DNA of 24,209 nt from JBBQNY01 sp038255255 (GCA_038255255.1 JBBSLL010000039.1:1-24209), one strand, 5' to 3'; numbered from the stretch's first letter, positions 5,746-13,725 are shown. Notes: generated by a model from the sequence alone, not told the origin. Made by a program: numbers and translations.

Positions 5746-7416
5746 ATGTCAACCAGGGTGGATCCGACACGCAGCATCCGCGCGCCGCGCGGCGCGGTGC
5801 TCAACTGCCGGTCATGGCAGACCGAAGCCGCCTACCGCATGCTGCAGAACAACCTCGACCCGGAGGTCGCCGAGAATCCCACGGCACTGGTGGTGTATGG
5901 GGGCATCGGCCGCGCTGCGCGCGACTGGGAAAGCTACGACCGGATCCTCGAGGTGCTGCGTGAACTGCGCGACGACCAGACGCTTCTGATCCAGAGCGGC
6001 AAACCAGTCGGCGTATTCCCGACGCATCCCGATGCGCCGCGCGTGCTGATCGCCAATTCGAACCTGGTGCCGCACTGGGCAACGTGGGAACACTTCAACG
6101 AACTCGATCGTGCGGGCCTCATGATGTACGGGCAGATGACCGCCGGCTCATGGATTTACATCGGCACGCAGGGCATCGTCCAGGGCACCTACGAGACTTT
6201 CGTCGAGATGGGCCGGCAGCACTACGGCGGCGACCTGCGCGGACGCTGGATCCTGACTGCAGGGCTGGGCGGAATGGGCGGCGCGCAGCCGCTGGCCGCA
6301 TCCCTCGCGGGCGCATCGTCGCTCACCATCGAGTGCCAGCAGAGCCGCATCGATATGCGGCTGCGGACGCGTTACGTCGACGCGCAGGCGAGCGATCTCG
6401 ATGACGCGCTGGCGCGCGTCGGCCGCCACGTGGCGGCAGGGGAGGCGGTGTCGATCGCCTTGCTCGGCAACGCCGCCGAAATCCTGCCGGAACTGGTTCG
6501 GCGCGGTATTCGCCCCGACGCTGTCACGGACCAGACCAGCGCCCACGACCCGGTGCATGGTTACCTGCCTGTGGGCTGGAGCGTGGAGGAGTGGTTGCGC
6601 GCTCAGCTCGAGGAGCCGTCGCGCGTGGAGCGCGACGCACGCGCATCAATGCGCGTGCATGTCGAGGCGATGCTGGCGTTCCAGCGCATGGGCGTGCCGA
6701 CGTTCGACTACGGCAACAACATCCGGCAGGTGGCCAAGGATGAGGGTCTGGCGGACGCGTTCGCGTTCCCGGGGTTTGTGCCAGCGTACGTCCGACCCCT
6801 GTTCTGTCGAGGTGTCGGCCCGTTCCGCTGGGTCGCGCTGAGTGGAGATCCCGCGGACATCGCAAAATCCGATGCCAAGGTGCGCGAACTCATCCCCGAC
6901 GATGCCCACCTGCATCGCTGGCTCGACATGGCTTCCGAGCGCATCGCATTCCAGGGGCTTCCGGCGCGCATCTGCTGGGTCGGACTCGGGCAGCGCCATC
7001 GCCTCGGGCTCGCGTTCAACGAGATGGTGCGCAGCGGCGAGCTCTCCGCGCCCATCGTCATCGGCCGCGATCATCTCGACTCGGGATCGGTCGCCTCGCC
7101 CAATCGCGAAACCGAATCAATGCTCGATGGCAGCGACGCCGTGTCCGACTGGCCGTTGCTCAACGCGATGCTCAACGTCGCGGGCGGCGCGACGTGGGTT
7201 TCGCTGCATCATGGCGGCGGCGTGGGCATGGGCTTCTCGCAGCACTCCGGCGTCGTCATCGTCTGCGATGGCAGCCTGGAGGCGGATGCGAGACTGGCAC
7301 GCGTGCTGTGGAACGATCCGGGCACCGGCGTCATGCGCCATGCCGACGCGGGGTACGAGTCGGCACGGCAATGCGCACGGGACCAGGGTCTCGAGCTGCC
7401 GATGCTGGCTTCATGA
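5746..7416 (+). CDS. hutU: Urocanate hydratase HutU
   Basis: 556 residues from ATG 5746, the normal length of the family. AGGG about 5 bases upstream supports this start over upstream in-frame codons. HutU converts urocanate to 4-imidazolone-5-propionate using tightly bound NAD+ as an electrophile, the second step of histidine degradation. Family marks run the whole length: CRSWQTEAAYRMLQNNLDPEVAE near the start, the NAD-binding region LTAGLGGMGGAQPLA, DQTSAHDPVHGYLPVGW, FDYGNNIRQVA, and near the C-terminus ARICWVGLGQRHRLG, GRDHLDSGSVASPNRET and WVSLHHGGGVGMG. The gene looks intact. Its TGA overlaps the ATG of the following oxygenase gene (ATGA), implying translational coupling. Its product feeds HutI, encoded about 1 kb away on the other strand. 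Confidence 0.97.
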   Translation: MSTRVDPTRSIRAPRGAVLNCRSWQTEAAYRMLQNNLDPEVAENPTALVVYGGIGRAARDWESYDRILEVLRELRDDQTLLIQSGKPVGVFPTHPDAPRVLIANSNLVPHWATWEHFNELDRAGLMMYGQMTAGSWIYIGTQGIVQGTYETFVEMGRQHYGGDLRGRWILTAGLGGMGGAQPLAASLAGASSLTIECQQSRIDMRLRTRYVDAQASDLDDALARVGRHVAAGEAVSIALLGNAAEILPELVRRGIRPDAVTDQTSAHDPVHGYLPVGWSVEEWLRAQLEEPSRVERDARASMRVHVEAMLAFQRMGVPTFDYGNNIRQVAKDEGLADAFAFPGFVPAYVRPLFCRGVGPFRWVALSGDPADIAKSDAKVRELIPDDAHLHRWLDMASERIAFQGLPARICWVGLGQRHRLGLAFNEMVRSGELSAPIVIGRDHLDSGSVASPNRETESMLDGSDAVSDWPLLNAMLNVAGGATWVSLHHGGGVGMGFSQHSGVVIVCDGSLEADARLARVLWNDPGTGVMRHADAGYESARQCARDQGLELPMLAS

Positions 7417-8096
7417 AAGTGCTGCGGCCCGAAGCACTCGGGGACAGAGCGCCGTCCGATGCGAAGCCGTTTCCGTTCGTGATGGTGCAGGGGATCCTGG
7501 ACGACACGGTCGCTGGTTCGGTCCGCGCCGATTTTCCGCGCTACCGCGGCGCCGGCTTCTTCCCGCACGATGTCGCCGACTGTGGGCCGTCGATCAACAC
7601 GCTGATCGCGGAAGCTACGGATTCCGCCTTCGCGGATCGCCTGGGCGATCGCATCGACATCGAACGGCTCTCGCAATATCCGGTGCTCGTCACGCTGTGC
7701 CGCGCGCTCAATCGCCGCCACGGCACCATCCACACCGACAGCCGTTCCAAGGTCGCGACTGCACTCATTTATCTGAGCGAGGACTGGCCGCAGATTTCCG
7801 AGGGTTGCCTGCGCTTCCTCGGCAATGACCACGACATCGATGCGATGGTCGCGCCGGAGTTGCGCCCGGTGTACGGCGCCCTGGCGGCCTTCAAGCGTTC
7901 CGACAACTCCTTCCACGGCCACCTGCCGTTCGAAGGCGAGCGGCCCGTGATCCAGATTGCGTGGGTGGTGGATGAGGAACAGCGCGATCGCAAGTCCCGA
8001 CGCGGCCGCACTTCGCGCGCGATCAAATGGCTGACGGGTCGACTGGATCGCTGGTTCGGCGCGGGGCGCGACCGCAATGCGTCACATCTGGATTGA
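7413..8096 (+). CDS. 2-oxoglutarate/Fe(II)-dependent oxygenase-like protein
   Basis: 227 residues; the ATG overlaps the hutU stop in the ATGA arrangement, which decides the start and implies coupled translation. The core resembles the prolyl-hydroxylase-type 2OG-Fe(II) oxygenase fold. HTD (H107, D109) in the segment RRHGTIHTDSRSKVATALIY would supply two iron ligands. SFHGH (H168 or H170) would supply the third, and R177 eight or so residues later is placed to bind the 2-oxoglutarate carboxylate. The strand ERPVIQIAWVV closes the barrel. The C-terminal 35 residues are very basic (RKSRRGRTSRAIKW), an unusual tail. The substrate is unknown. Related proteins occur in diverse settings, so a role in histidine catabolism rests only on the coupling to hutU. 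Confidence 0.75.
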   Translation: MKVLRPEALGDRAPSDAKPFPFVMVQGILDDTVAGSVRADFPRYRGAGFFPHDVADCGPSINTLIAEATDSAFADRLGDRIDIERLSQYPVLVTLCRALNRRHGTIHTDSRSKVATALIYLSEDWPQISEGCLRFLGNDHDIDAMVAPELRPVYGALAAFKRSDNSFHGHLPFEGERPVIQIAWVVDEEQRDRKSRRGRTSRAIKWLTGRLDRWFGAGRDRNASHLD

Positions 8097-8097
8097 G

Positions 8098-8325
8098 CTA
8101 CGCGGCGCTCGCGCCCTGTACGTGGATCGCGACGTTGCCGATCTCGACGACCTGACCGGGGCGGATCTTCGCGGTCTTCCGCAGCTCGACCTGGCCATCT
8201 ACTTTCACCGACCCGCCCGCCACCAGCGCCTTGCCGGCGCCGCCGCTGTCGCACAGGCCTTCCGCCTTGAGCAGCTGGTTGAGCTTGATGAAGTCGCCCG
8301 AAAGCTCGAAAAAGTGAGTCGTCAT
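8098..8325 (-). CDS. YbcJ-like small RNA-binding protein with S4 domain
   Basis: 75 residues from ATG 8325. The protein is a stand-alone S4 domain: FIKLNQLLKAEGLCDSGGAGKALVAGGSVKVDGQVELRKTAKIRPGQVVEI matches the KLxxLLK...GLxxSGGxAK...GxVxVNG pattern of YbcJ and related S4 proteins that bind RNA, probably in ribosome assembly or stalled-ribosome handling. The length agrees with the family. A longer frame to 8355 adds ten residues with no homology. Upstream on this strand, TAGGAT (8339-8334) lies 8 bases from the ATG and could be a -10 element. The gene ends 1 bp from the stop of the oxygenase gene, so the two converge with no room for a terminator. Confidence 0.85.
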   Translation of the reverse strand: MTTHFFELSGDFIKLNQLLKAEGLCDSGGAGKALVAGGSVKVDGQVELRKTAKIRPGQVVEIGNVAIHVQGASAA

Positions 8326-8405
8326 CGCCTCGCATCCTAGCGCCGGGTTGAGCATCGCGGCGTGGGACAGCGGTACAGTGCGATTTCCGACACGGGACCG
8401 CCACC

Positions 8406-9392
8406 ATGAAAAAAGCCCAGTACGCCGAGCGTGGCCCCGTGCCGCAGGATGTCATCTCCGCGGTCGAGTTCGAGTTGCCGCCGCTGCAGTCCGGTGAAGT
8501 CCTGGTCGAGGTGCTCGCAGCGCCGATCAACCCTTCCGATGTGCTCACGCTGACCGGGCACTACGGGTCGTTGCCACCCTTGCCTGCGGTCGGGGGCAAC
8601 GAGGGAGTCGGCAGGGTGATCGAGGTTGCTCCCGACGTCCGCACCTGTGCGCCGGGCCAGCGGGTGTTGTTGCCCATCGGTAGCGGCACCTGGCGGACCC
8701 ACCTCGTGGCGGACGTTCGCGCGCTGGTGTCGCTGCCGGCGGGTGGCGACGCTGCGCAGATGGCGATGCTCGCGGTCAATCCGCCGACGGCGACATTGCT
8801 GCTCTCCGAATTCGTCACGCTGGAATCAGGTGAGTGGATCATCCAGAACGCCGCTAACTCGGCGGTCGGAACCTATCTCATGCAACTGGCCCGACTGCGC
8901 GGCTACAACAGCGTGAACGTCGTGCGCCGCGAGTCGGCGCGCGCCGCCGCTCAGGAGTCCGGAGGCGATGTCGTGCTGGTCGATGGGGACGATCTCGCCA
9001 AGCGCGTTGCCGAAGCCACCGGTGGCGCGAAGCTGCGGCTCGCCGTCGACGCGGTGGGCGGAAGTGCCACGGAACGCCTGGCCCAGTGCCTCGTCCCCGG
9101 CGGCACGGTCGTGAACTACGGCGCCATGAGTGGCGACGCCTGCAAGCTTTCGCCGGCATCCCTGATTTTCCGCGATATCTCCCTGCGCGGGTTCTGGCTC
9201 GCCCGCTGGCTGCAGCGTGAAAGTCCGTCCCGACGGGCCGCACTGTTTGGCGAGCTGGCCGCTTTCATCGCCGACGGCACGCTTGAAACCCGGATCGCCG
9301 CGACGTTTCCAATCGAACGCATCAAGGAGGCCATCGTCGCCGCTGCCCAAGGCGAGCGCGATGGCAAGATCGTCCTGCTGCCCAACGGCTGA
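8406..9392 (+). CDS. Zinc-independent MDR-family oxidoreductase, trans-2-enoyl reductase (MECR/ETR1)-like
   Basis: 328 residues, a complete medium-chain dehydrogenase/reductase. The N-terminal GroES-like domain contains INPSDVLTLTGHYGSLPPLPAVGGNEGVGRV, the hallmark of the mitochondrial-type enoyl-ACP/CoA reductase branch, which lacks the catalytic zinc cysteines. The Rossmann half begins near IIQNAANSAVGTYLMQLAR, where the NAANSAVG loop replaces the common GxGxxG, and continues with VNVVRR, the NADPH-discriminating arginines. AVDAVGGSAT and the MECR-like GFWLARWL follow. The expected reaction is NADPH-dependent reduction of trans-2-enoyl thioesters, but quinone-reductase-like activity is possible. 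A fatty-acid desaturase gene follows by 111 bp on the same strand, consistent with a lipid role. Confidence 0.85.
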   Translation: MKKAQYAERGPVPQDVISAVEFELPPLQSGEVLVEVLAAPINPSDVLTLTGHYGSLPPLPAVGGNEGVGRVIEVAPDVRTCAPGQRVLLPIGSGTWRTHLVADVRALVSLPAGGDAAQMAMLAVNPPTATLLLSEFVTLESGEWIIQNAANSAVGTYLMQLARLRGYNSVNVVRRESARAAAQESGGDVVLVDGDDLAKRVAEATGGAKLRLAVDAVGGSATERLAQCLVPGGTVVNYGAMSGDACKLSPASLIFRDISLRGFWLARWLQRESPSRRAALFGELAAFIADGTLETRIAATFPIERIKEAIVAAAQGERDGKIVLLPNG

Positions 9393-9503
9393 AGGATTGC
9401 GCCAGCCGTTCACATTGGTGCGAGGCGTCACCATACCGGGGCGCACAGGTTGAGATGCGACGCCCACGCCCCGACAATGGAAAGGTTAATCCGGAGCCCG
9501 CCC

Positions 9504-10523
9504 TTGAATCCTGCCAACGCCGCTGTCGGCAATCCTTCCGTACGCCTTCGCGACCTCTGCGCGCACTTCGCGCGTCCACATTTCGGCCGCGCGCTGTGGC
9601 AGCTCATCAATACCCTGGTGCCGTTCGTAGCGCTCTGGAGCCTCATGGCGTGGACCCGGGTGGCCGACGTCAACTACGGCTGGACCCTGCTGCTCGCTTT
9701 GCCGCTCGCGGGCCTGTATGTGCGGCTCTTCATCATCCAGCACGACTGCGGCCACGGTTCGTTCTTCGCGAGCGCGCGCGGCAATCAATGGACGGGTGCC
9801 TGCCTCGGGCTGATCACACTATTCCCTTTCAGCTACTGGAAGAAAACGCACGCCGTGCACCACGGCACGTCAGGCAATCTTGACCGGCGCGAATTTGGTG
9901 ACGTCGCGACGCTGACCGTCGCCGAGTACCGCGCCAAGCCATGGTGGGGTCGCCTCGGTTACCGGCTGTATCGGAGCACGCCGGTTCTGCTCGGCATCGG
10001 CCCGGCCTACCAGTTCGTGATCAAGCACCGCCTTCCGTTCGACCTGCCGCGTGCATGGCAGAAGGAGTGGGCCAGCGTGTGGCTCAACAACGCCGCCATC
10101 CTCGCCTTCTATGGTTCGCTTGCCGCGTGGCTCGGGCTCGGTACCGTGCTGTCGGTGCACCTGCCCACGGTGATGATCGCTGGCGCGCTCGGCGTGTGGT
10201 TGTTCTACGTCCAGCACTGCTTCGAAGGTGCCTACTGGAAGCGATCCGCCAACTGGAATGCGGACGAGGCCGCGGTGGCGGGAAGTTCCTATTTCGACTT
10301 GCCCCCGGTCCTGCACTGGTTCACGGGCAACATCGGCTACCACCACATCCATCACCTGGCCATCCGCATTCCCAACTACCGCTTGCGCGAGGCCTTCGAG
10401 TCCTCGCCACTCCTGCAGCAGGCCCCGCGCATCACCATCGCGTCGAGCTTCAGGAGCGCGCGGCTGAAACTGTGGGATGAGGAAGCACAGCGCATGGTGG
10501 GATTCCCGCGCCGTCTGGCGTGA
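9504..10523 (+). CDS. Membrane fatty acid desaturase (omega-6/delta-12-like)
   Basis: 339 residues from TTG 9504, chosen because GGAG (9493-9496) sits 7 bases upstream; the in-frame ATG at 9477 lacks a Shine-Dalgarno and would add nine residues. This is a di-iron integral-membrane desaturase of the FA_desaturase family. It has the three histidine boxes: HDCGH (80-84) in QHDCGHGSFF, HAVHH (116-120) in KKTHAVHHGTSG, and HHIHH (280-284) in GYHHIHHLAIRIPNY, plus YVQH (His 238). Hydrophobic segments surround them (about 33-50, 59-75, 95-110, 195-235). Such enzymes introduce a cis double bond into acyl chains of membrane lipids with O2 and an electron donor. The box spacing resembles bacterial omega-6/delta-12 types, but regiospecificity cannot be read from sequence alone. 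Confidence 0.88.
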   Translation: MNPANAAVGNPSVRLRDLCAHFARPHFGRALWQLINTLVPFVALWSLMAWTRVADVNYGWTLLLALPLAGLYVRLFIIQHDCGHGSFFASARGNQWTGACLGLITLFPFSYWKKTHAVHHGTSGNLDRREFGDVATLTVAEYRAKPWWGRLGYRLYRSTPVLLGIGPAYQFVIKHRLPFDLPRAWQKEWASVWLNNAAILAFYGSLAAWLGLGTVLSVHLPTVMIAGALGVWLFYVQHCFEGAYWKRSANWNADEAAVAGSSYFDLPPVLHWFTGNIGYHHIHHLAIRIPNYRLREAFESSPLLQQAPRITIASSFRSARLKLWDEEAQRMVGFPRRLA

Positions 10524-10526
10524 ACG

Positions 10527-10544
10527 CCGCGCGTCGTTGCGCGG
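10527..10544. terminator. Weak hairpin between convergent desaturase and EamA genes
   Basis: CCGCGC, loop GTCGTT, GCGCGG forms a 6-bp GC stem in the 33-bp gap between two convergent stops. There is no U-tract on either strand, so it is at best a weak bidirectional terminator. Confidence 0.25.
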
Positions 10545-10556
10545 TCCGCTGTTGAC

Positions 10557-11498
10557 TCACGGACCGATCAGCGGCTCGTTGCCGGCCGGCTCGGCTACCG
10601 GTTTGGCGCGCGTCCGGTCCAGCAGGGGATGCACGAACACGGCGACGAAGATGATCGCCACACCTGCGTAGAACGTCGGGCTCAGTTCGCGTTGCTCCCC
10701 GAGCAGCACGATCGCCAGCGCAATCGCATACACAGGCTCCAGGTTGACGATGAGCTGCGCGGCGAATGCGCTCATGTGACGCAGGGCAATCAGCGACAGG
10801 GCGAACGGCAGCAGTGTGCACACGACCGCGAGGACGAGCAGCAGGGCGGCGTCGTTCACGCTGGGCCAGACGAGCAGGTCGCCTGCGAACGCCGGGAACA
10901 GCAGTGGCATCAGGGGTGCAAGCAGGGTCAGCCCGATCGTCCCGGCCGTGAGTTCGACCGCCGTCACCGTGAGCGCATCCGCACGCTCTACGAGGCGCTT
11001 GTTGAGCGATCCAAAGAGGGCGACCAGCAGCGCCGAAACAACGCCCACGTAGATGCCCATGCGCATGCCGTCGGGCACGCCGTCGACTACCAGTGCGACT
11101 CCTGGCAGGACGGCAACGCCCAGCACGAGTTCACGCCATTCGAATGGCCTGCGCGCAAGCCACGGTTCGATGAGCGCGGTGAACGGCGCAGCGAGCGCGA
11201 TGCAAGTCGCGGCGACGGATGCGTTTGAAAGCTTGATCGATCCGTAGAACGTGAGCCAGTGCAATGCGACGAGCACGCCGACGAGGCTGTAGGCGAGCAG
11301 CAGGCGAGCGGGCAGCAGGCGCAACCCCCGCCACACAGTCGGCACCGTGGCGAGCGCGATCACCACGATGAGCATCCGCCACCACACCAGCGGCAGCGCC
11401 GCGAGCGAAATGAGCTTGCCCAGGATCGCGGTAAATCCCCAGAGCACGACGCAGAAGTGCATCTGCAACTGGGCTTTGAGGGCGGGTGTCATCGGCAT
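10557..11498 (-). CDS. EamA (DMT superfamily) transporter
   Basis: 313 residues with about ten hydrophobic helices arranged as two EamA repeats, roughly 10-140 and 150-290. Characteristic stretches are HFCVVLWGFTAILGKLISL at the N-terminus, LAAPFTALIEPWL at the end of the first half, and NLEPVYAIALAIVLLGEQ in the second half, the typical EamA helix-9/10 motif. It probably exports small metabolites or amino acids across the inner membrane; the substrate cannot be inferred. The tail is Pro/Arg-rich. Starting at ATG 11498, the upstream strand reads CATAAT then seven bases to the ATG with no Shine-Dalgarno, suggesting a leaderless mRNA; a second ATG two codons in is an alternative. The gene follows the DUF885 gene on the same strand, but REP hairpins separate them. 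Confidence 0.88.
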   Translation of the reverse strand: MPMTPALKAQLQMHFCVVLWGFTAILGKLISLAALPLVWWRMLIVVIALATVPTVWRGLRLLPARLLLAYSLVGVLVALHWLTFYGSIKLSNASVAATCIALAAPFTALIEPWLARRPFEWRELVLGVAVLPGVALVVDGVPDGMRMGIYVGVVSALLVALFGSLNKRLVERADALTVTAVELTAGTIGLTLLAPLMPLLFPAFAGDLLVWPSVNDAALLLVLAVVCTLLPFALSLIALRHMSAFAAQLIVNLEPVYAIALAIVLLGEQRELSPTFYAGVAIIFVAVFVHPLLDRTRAKPVAEPAGNEPLIGP

Positions 11499-11505
11499 GC
11501 CGCGG

Positions 11506-11511
11506 ATTATG
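11506..11511 (-). promoter_or_regulatory. Possible -10 element for the EamA transporter gene (leaderless start?)
   Basis: Read on the minus strand this is CATAAT, ending 7 bases before the start codon at 11498. Transcription would begin at or beside the ATG. No -35 or Shine-Dalgarno is evident. Confidence 0.35.
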
Positions 11512-11672
11512 CGTGCGTCGCGCCGGGGATAGGCCGCCTTGAGCGAAACTCGAGGCTGCGTTCCAAAGTATTCGCTATGTCGGTCGCGCTCAGCCAGCGC
11601 TCGAAAGTGGAGCCGATTGCGAAGCCCGGATCTTCAGCGCCCCGGTGAAAACCAGCCGGATGCGCGACTCGC

Positions 11673-11700
11673 GTCAGGTCGGCTAGCCGACCTGACCTAC
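11673..11700 (-). repeat. GTAG-headed REP-like element, copy 1 (inverted)
   Basis: Bases 11673-11696 are a perfect 24-base palindrome (arm GTCAGGTCGGCT), and CTAC at 11697-11700 supplies the GTAG head on the minus strand. The central bases differ from copies 2 and 3. It faces copy 2 head to head across 14 bp. Confidence 0.8.
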
Positions 11701-11714
11701 GAGCGCAGGGGAAC

Positions 11715-11742
11715 GTAGGTCAGGTCGCGGCAGCGACCTGAC
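11715..11742 (+). repeat. GTAG-headed REP-like element, copy 2
   Basis: GTAG followed by a 10-bp stem (GTCAGGTCGC / GCGACCTGAC) with loop GGCA. It is identical over 28 bases to copy 3, and the similarity continues a further 10 bases (GAAAACGCAA versus GCAAACGCAA). The GTAG head is the hallmark of REPs mobilised by RAYT (REP-associated tyrosine transposases). Confidence 0.85.
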
Positions 11743-11773
11743 GAAAACGCAAACCAGGGGGTACTCGAACCAT

Positions 11774-11801
11774 GTAGGTCAGGTCGCGGCAGCGACCTGA
11801 C
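11774..11801 (+). repeat. GTAG-headed REP-like element, copy 3
   Basis: Identical 28-base copy of element 2 (GTAG head, 10-bp stem, GGCA loop), in the same orientation and 31 bp further on. It ends 13 bp from the stop codon of the minus-strand DUF885 gene, a typical 3'-flank position where such a hairpin can stabilise mRNA or stop transcription. Confidence 0.85.
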
Positions 11802-11814
11802 GCAAACGCAATGG

Positions 11815-13665
11815 TCAGCGGACCGGTTCGTCCAGCATCAGCTGGCGCACGAAGCGCACGGGCGGTGCGCCGTGCGAGAGCACCGCATCGTGATACCGCT
11901 TCTGGTTGAAGTCCGCAGCCTCCTTCGTTTCAACTGCGCGACGCAGGTCGAAGAACTCCTGCGCGCCGACGAAGTACGTCGGTAGTTGCGCCGACGTGAG
12001 GCGCACGCGGGTCCACTTGCCGGCAGCCTCGCGCTCCTGCTGGAAGGTGTTCTTGACCATCAGGTCCATCGCCTGCTGTTCGGTCCAGTTGTCGACGTGC
12101 ACGCCCTGGTCGAGGATCGAATTGGCGACCGCGCGCGCATAGAACTTGAGTTGCATGAGGCGGAACAGCGGATCGAAGTCGAGGTAGCCCGCGTCTGCCA
12201 TGGTCTTCTCGGTATAGACCGCCCAGCCTTCCGCGAACAGGCCCGAACGCAGCACCGCCCGCAGGACCGAGGGATGCTTCACCGAATGCGCACCTTCGAG
12301 GTAATGCCCGGGCATTGCCTCATGGATCGTGAGGACGTGCATCATCTTGTTGTTGTACTCGCGCAGGAAGGAGTCGACCTGCTCCTCCGTCCAGTCGTCC
12401 GGAATCGGCGAGATCGCGTAATAGGTGTCGAGTCCCTTGTCGAGCGGACCCGGCGAGTCCGCATACGCGATTGAAACGCCGCGCTGGAACTCCGGCATGA
12501 GAATGATCTTGACCGGCGCATCGGGCACTGTGACCAGGTCCTTCTCGCGCACGAAGGCCGTAGCCTGCACCAGCGTCTCTTTTGCGTACTCGACGACGGC
12601 GTCCCGTGCAGGCTTCTCGGCGTACGCAAGCTCGAGCGCGGCCTCGATGGCGCTTTGCTCCTGCGCTTCGTCGGGCGTTTCGGGCAACGATTCATCTTTC
12701 AGGACCGTCCTTGCCACCGCGTACATTTCAGCGCGCACGCGCGCCAGTTCGGCCTCGGCCCGCGTCTTGATCTCCGCGCGCGACAGCGAAGACATCAGCG
12801 CGAAATTGAGTTTGCGGTCGTAGAGTTCGGCGCCGAGGCGGAAGTCGCCGCCGGCTCCGGGCACGAGCGTGCCGTCGAGCCATACCTGGTGCTCGGCAAC
12901 GGCCGCGCGCAATCCGGCAATCGCCTTGTCGAAGCGCACGCGGTCCTCGCCTTCCAGCTTGGCGGCGTTCGGCGTCAGGAACTGGTCGACGAGGCTCAAC
13001 ACGCCCGCGTGCTGCTTGGCCACCGTTTCCGCGTGGATTTTCGGCACGCGCGCCACGTCGAGGTTCTTGCGCATCTGCGCGAACAGGGCCGGCAGCTTTT
13101 CCATGCGCGCAGTTGCAGCCTTGAGCCGCTGCGGCATCGGCGCGTATTCGCGTGCCATGAGGTTGTAGAGCGCGCTGCCAGCGAGCTGCGAGTAGACCTG
13201 GGGGTCCCAGCGCCATGCCTCGAGGGTCTTCACCGACCAGATGTCCGCCTCGAGCTGGTTGCGGGCAATCAGCGCGTCGACCTGGTTGTCGCGCGAAAGC
13301 TTCGTGGAGTCGATCGCGTCGAGTTCCGTCAGCAGTGCACGTGCGACCGACACGATTTTTGCCTGGCCCGCCTCACTGAGGTCGTCGAGTTCCGCGTCGA
13401 AGCGATGATCGCCGAGTTGGGTCGCTGCCACCGGATACAGCGCCAGCCAGCGATCGAGGAAGGCGGTCGAGAACTCCGCAAAGCGTACGTCCGCGCTCGC
13501 CGTTGCGGCGGCGTCCGCCGTCGAAGTCGGGACCGTCGACGGTGTGCCCGTCGAAGTTGTGTCGGTCGATTCCGGCTTTTCCTGTACCGCAGCCCTGTCG
13601 CATGCGCCCAGGAGGGCGAAGGTCAACGCGAGGACCAGGCTCAGCTGCATAGGCGTGCGTGACAT
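11815..13665 (-). CDS. DUF885-family lipoprotein, putative metallohydrolase
   Basis: 616 residues from ATG 13665. The N-terminus is a lipoprotein signal (LSLVLALTFALLGAC, lipobox LLGAC, lipid-modified Cys22). A Thr/Ser/Ala/Pro-rich linker (about 30-58) leads to a full DUF885 domain (about 60-610). The conserved motif HEAMPGH (H448, E449, H454) is the HExxxxH-type zinc/catalytic signature of this family. Other conserved parts include the downstream FAEGWAVYTE stretch and, in the last third, QQEREAAGKWTRVRLTSAQLP then YFVGAQEF. DUF885 proteins are usually described as M32-like putative metallopeptidases, with few characterised. It is probably anchored in the outer or inner membrane facing the periplasm. 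The gene stands alone, with the exported cyclophilin gene upstream on the same strand and REP hairpins downstream. Confidence 0.9.
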   Translation of the reverse strand: MSRTPMQLSLVLALTFALLGACDRAAVQEKPESTDTTSTGTPSTVPTSTADAAATASADVRFAEFSTAFLDRWLALYPVAATQLGDHRFDAELDDLSEAGQAKIVSVARALLTELDAIDSTKLSRDNQVDALIARNQLEADIWSVKTLEAWRWDPQVYSQLAGSALYNLMAREYAPMPQRLKAATARMEKLPALFAQMRKNLDVARVPKIHAETVAKQHAGVLSLVDQFLTPNAAKLEGEDRVRFDKAIAGLRAAVAEHQVWLDGTLVPGAGGDFRLGAELYDRKLNFALMSSLSRAEIKTRAEAELARVRAEMYAVARTVLKDESLPETPDEAQEQSAIEAALELAYAEKPARDAVVEYAKETLVQATAFVREKDLVTVPDAPVKIILMPEFQRGVSIAYADSPGPLDKGLDTYYAISPIPDDWTEEQVDSFLREYNNKMMHVLTIHEAMPGHYLEGAHSVKHPSVLRAVLRSGLFAEGWAVYTEKTMADAGYLDFDPLFRLMQLKFYARAVANSILDQGVHVDNWTEQQAMDLMVKNTFQQEREAAGKWTRVRLTSAQLPTYFVGAQEFFDLRRAVETKEAADFNQKRYHDAVLSHGAPPVRFVRQLMLDEPVR

Positions 13666-13725
13666 GTCGTTTCTCGCAGGTCGGTTTCAGGTCCCAAGCA
13701 TAGAGGCATGCGTACGCGCGGGGCA

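Larger units (their letters stand above)
11499..11814. other. 316-bp intergenic region carrying the REP cluster
   Basis: The half next to the EamA gene (about 11499-11672) holds that gene's probable promoter and nothing else I can recognise. The other half holds the three REP-like hairpins. No coding frame is convincing, and no transposase gene lies nearby. Confidence 0.7.

Noticed and set aside
7194..7412. Extension of the oxygenase frame into hutU
   Set aside because: Arg/Gly-rich out-of-frame reading of hutU; the ATGA overlap gives a better start.
12655..13662. 335-residue plus-strand frame
   Set aside because: Antisense to the DUF885 lipoprotein gene, which has a lipobox and a conserved HEAMPGH motif.
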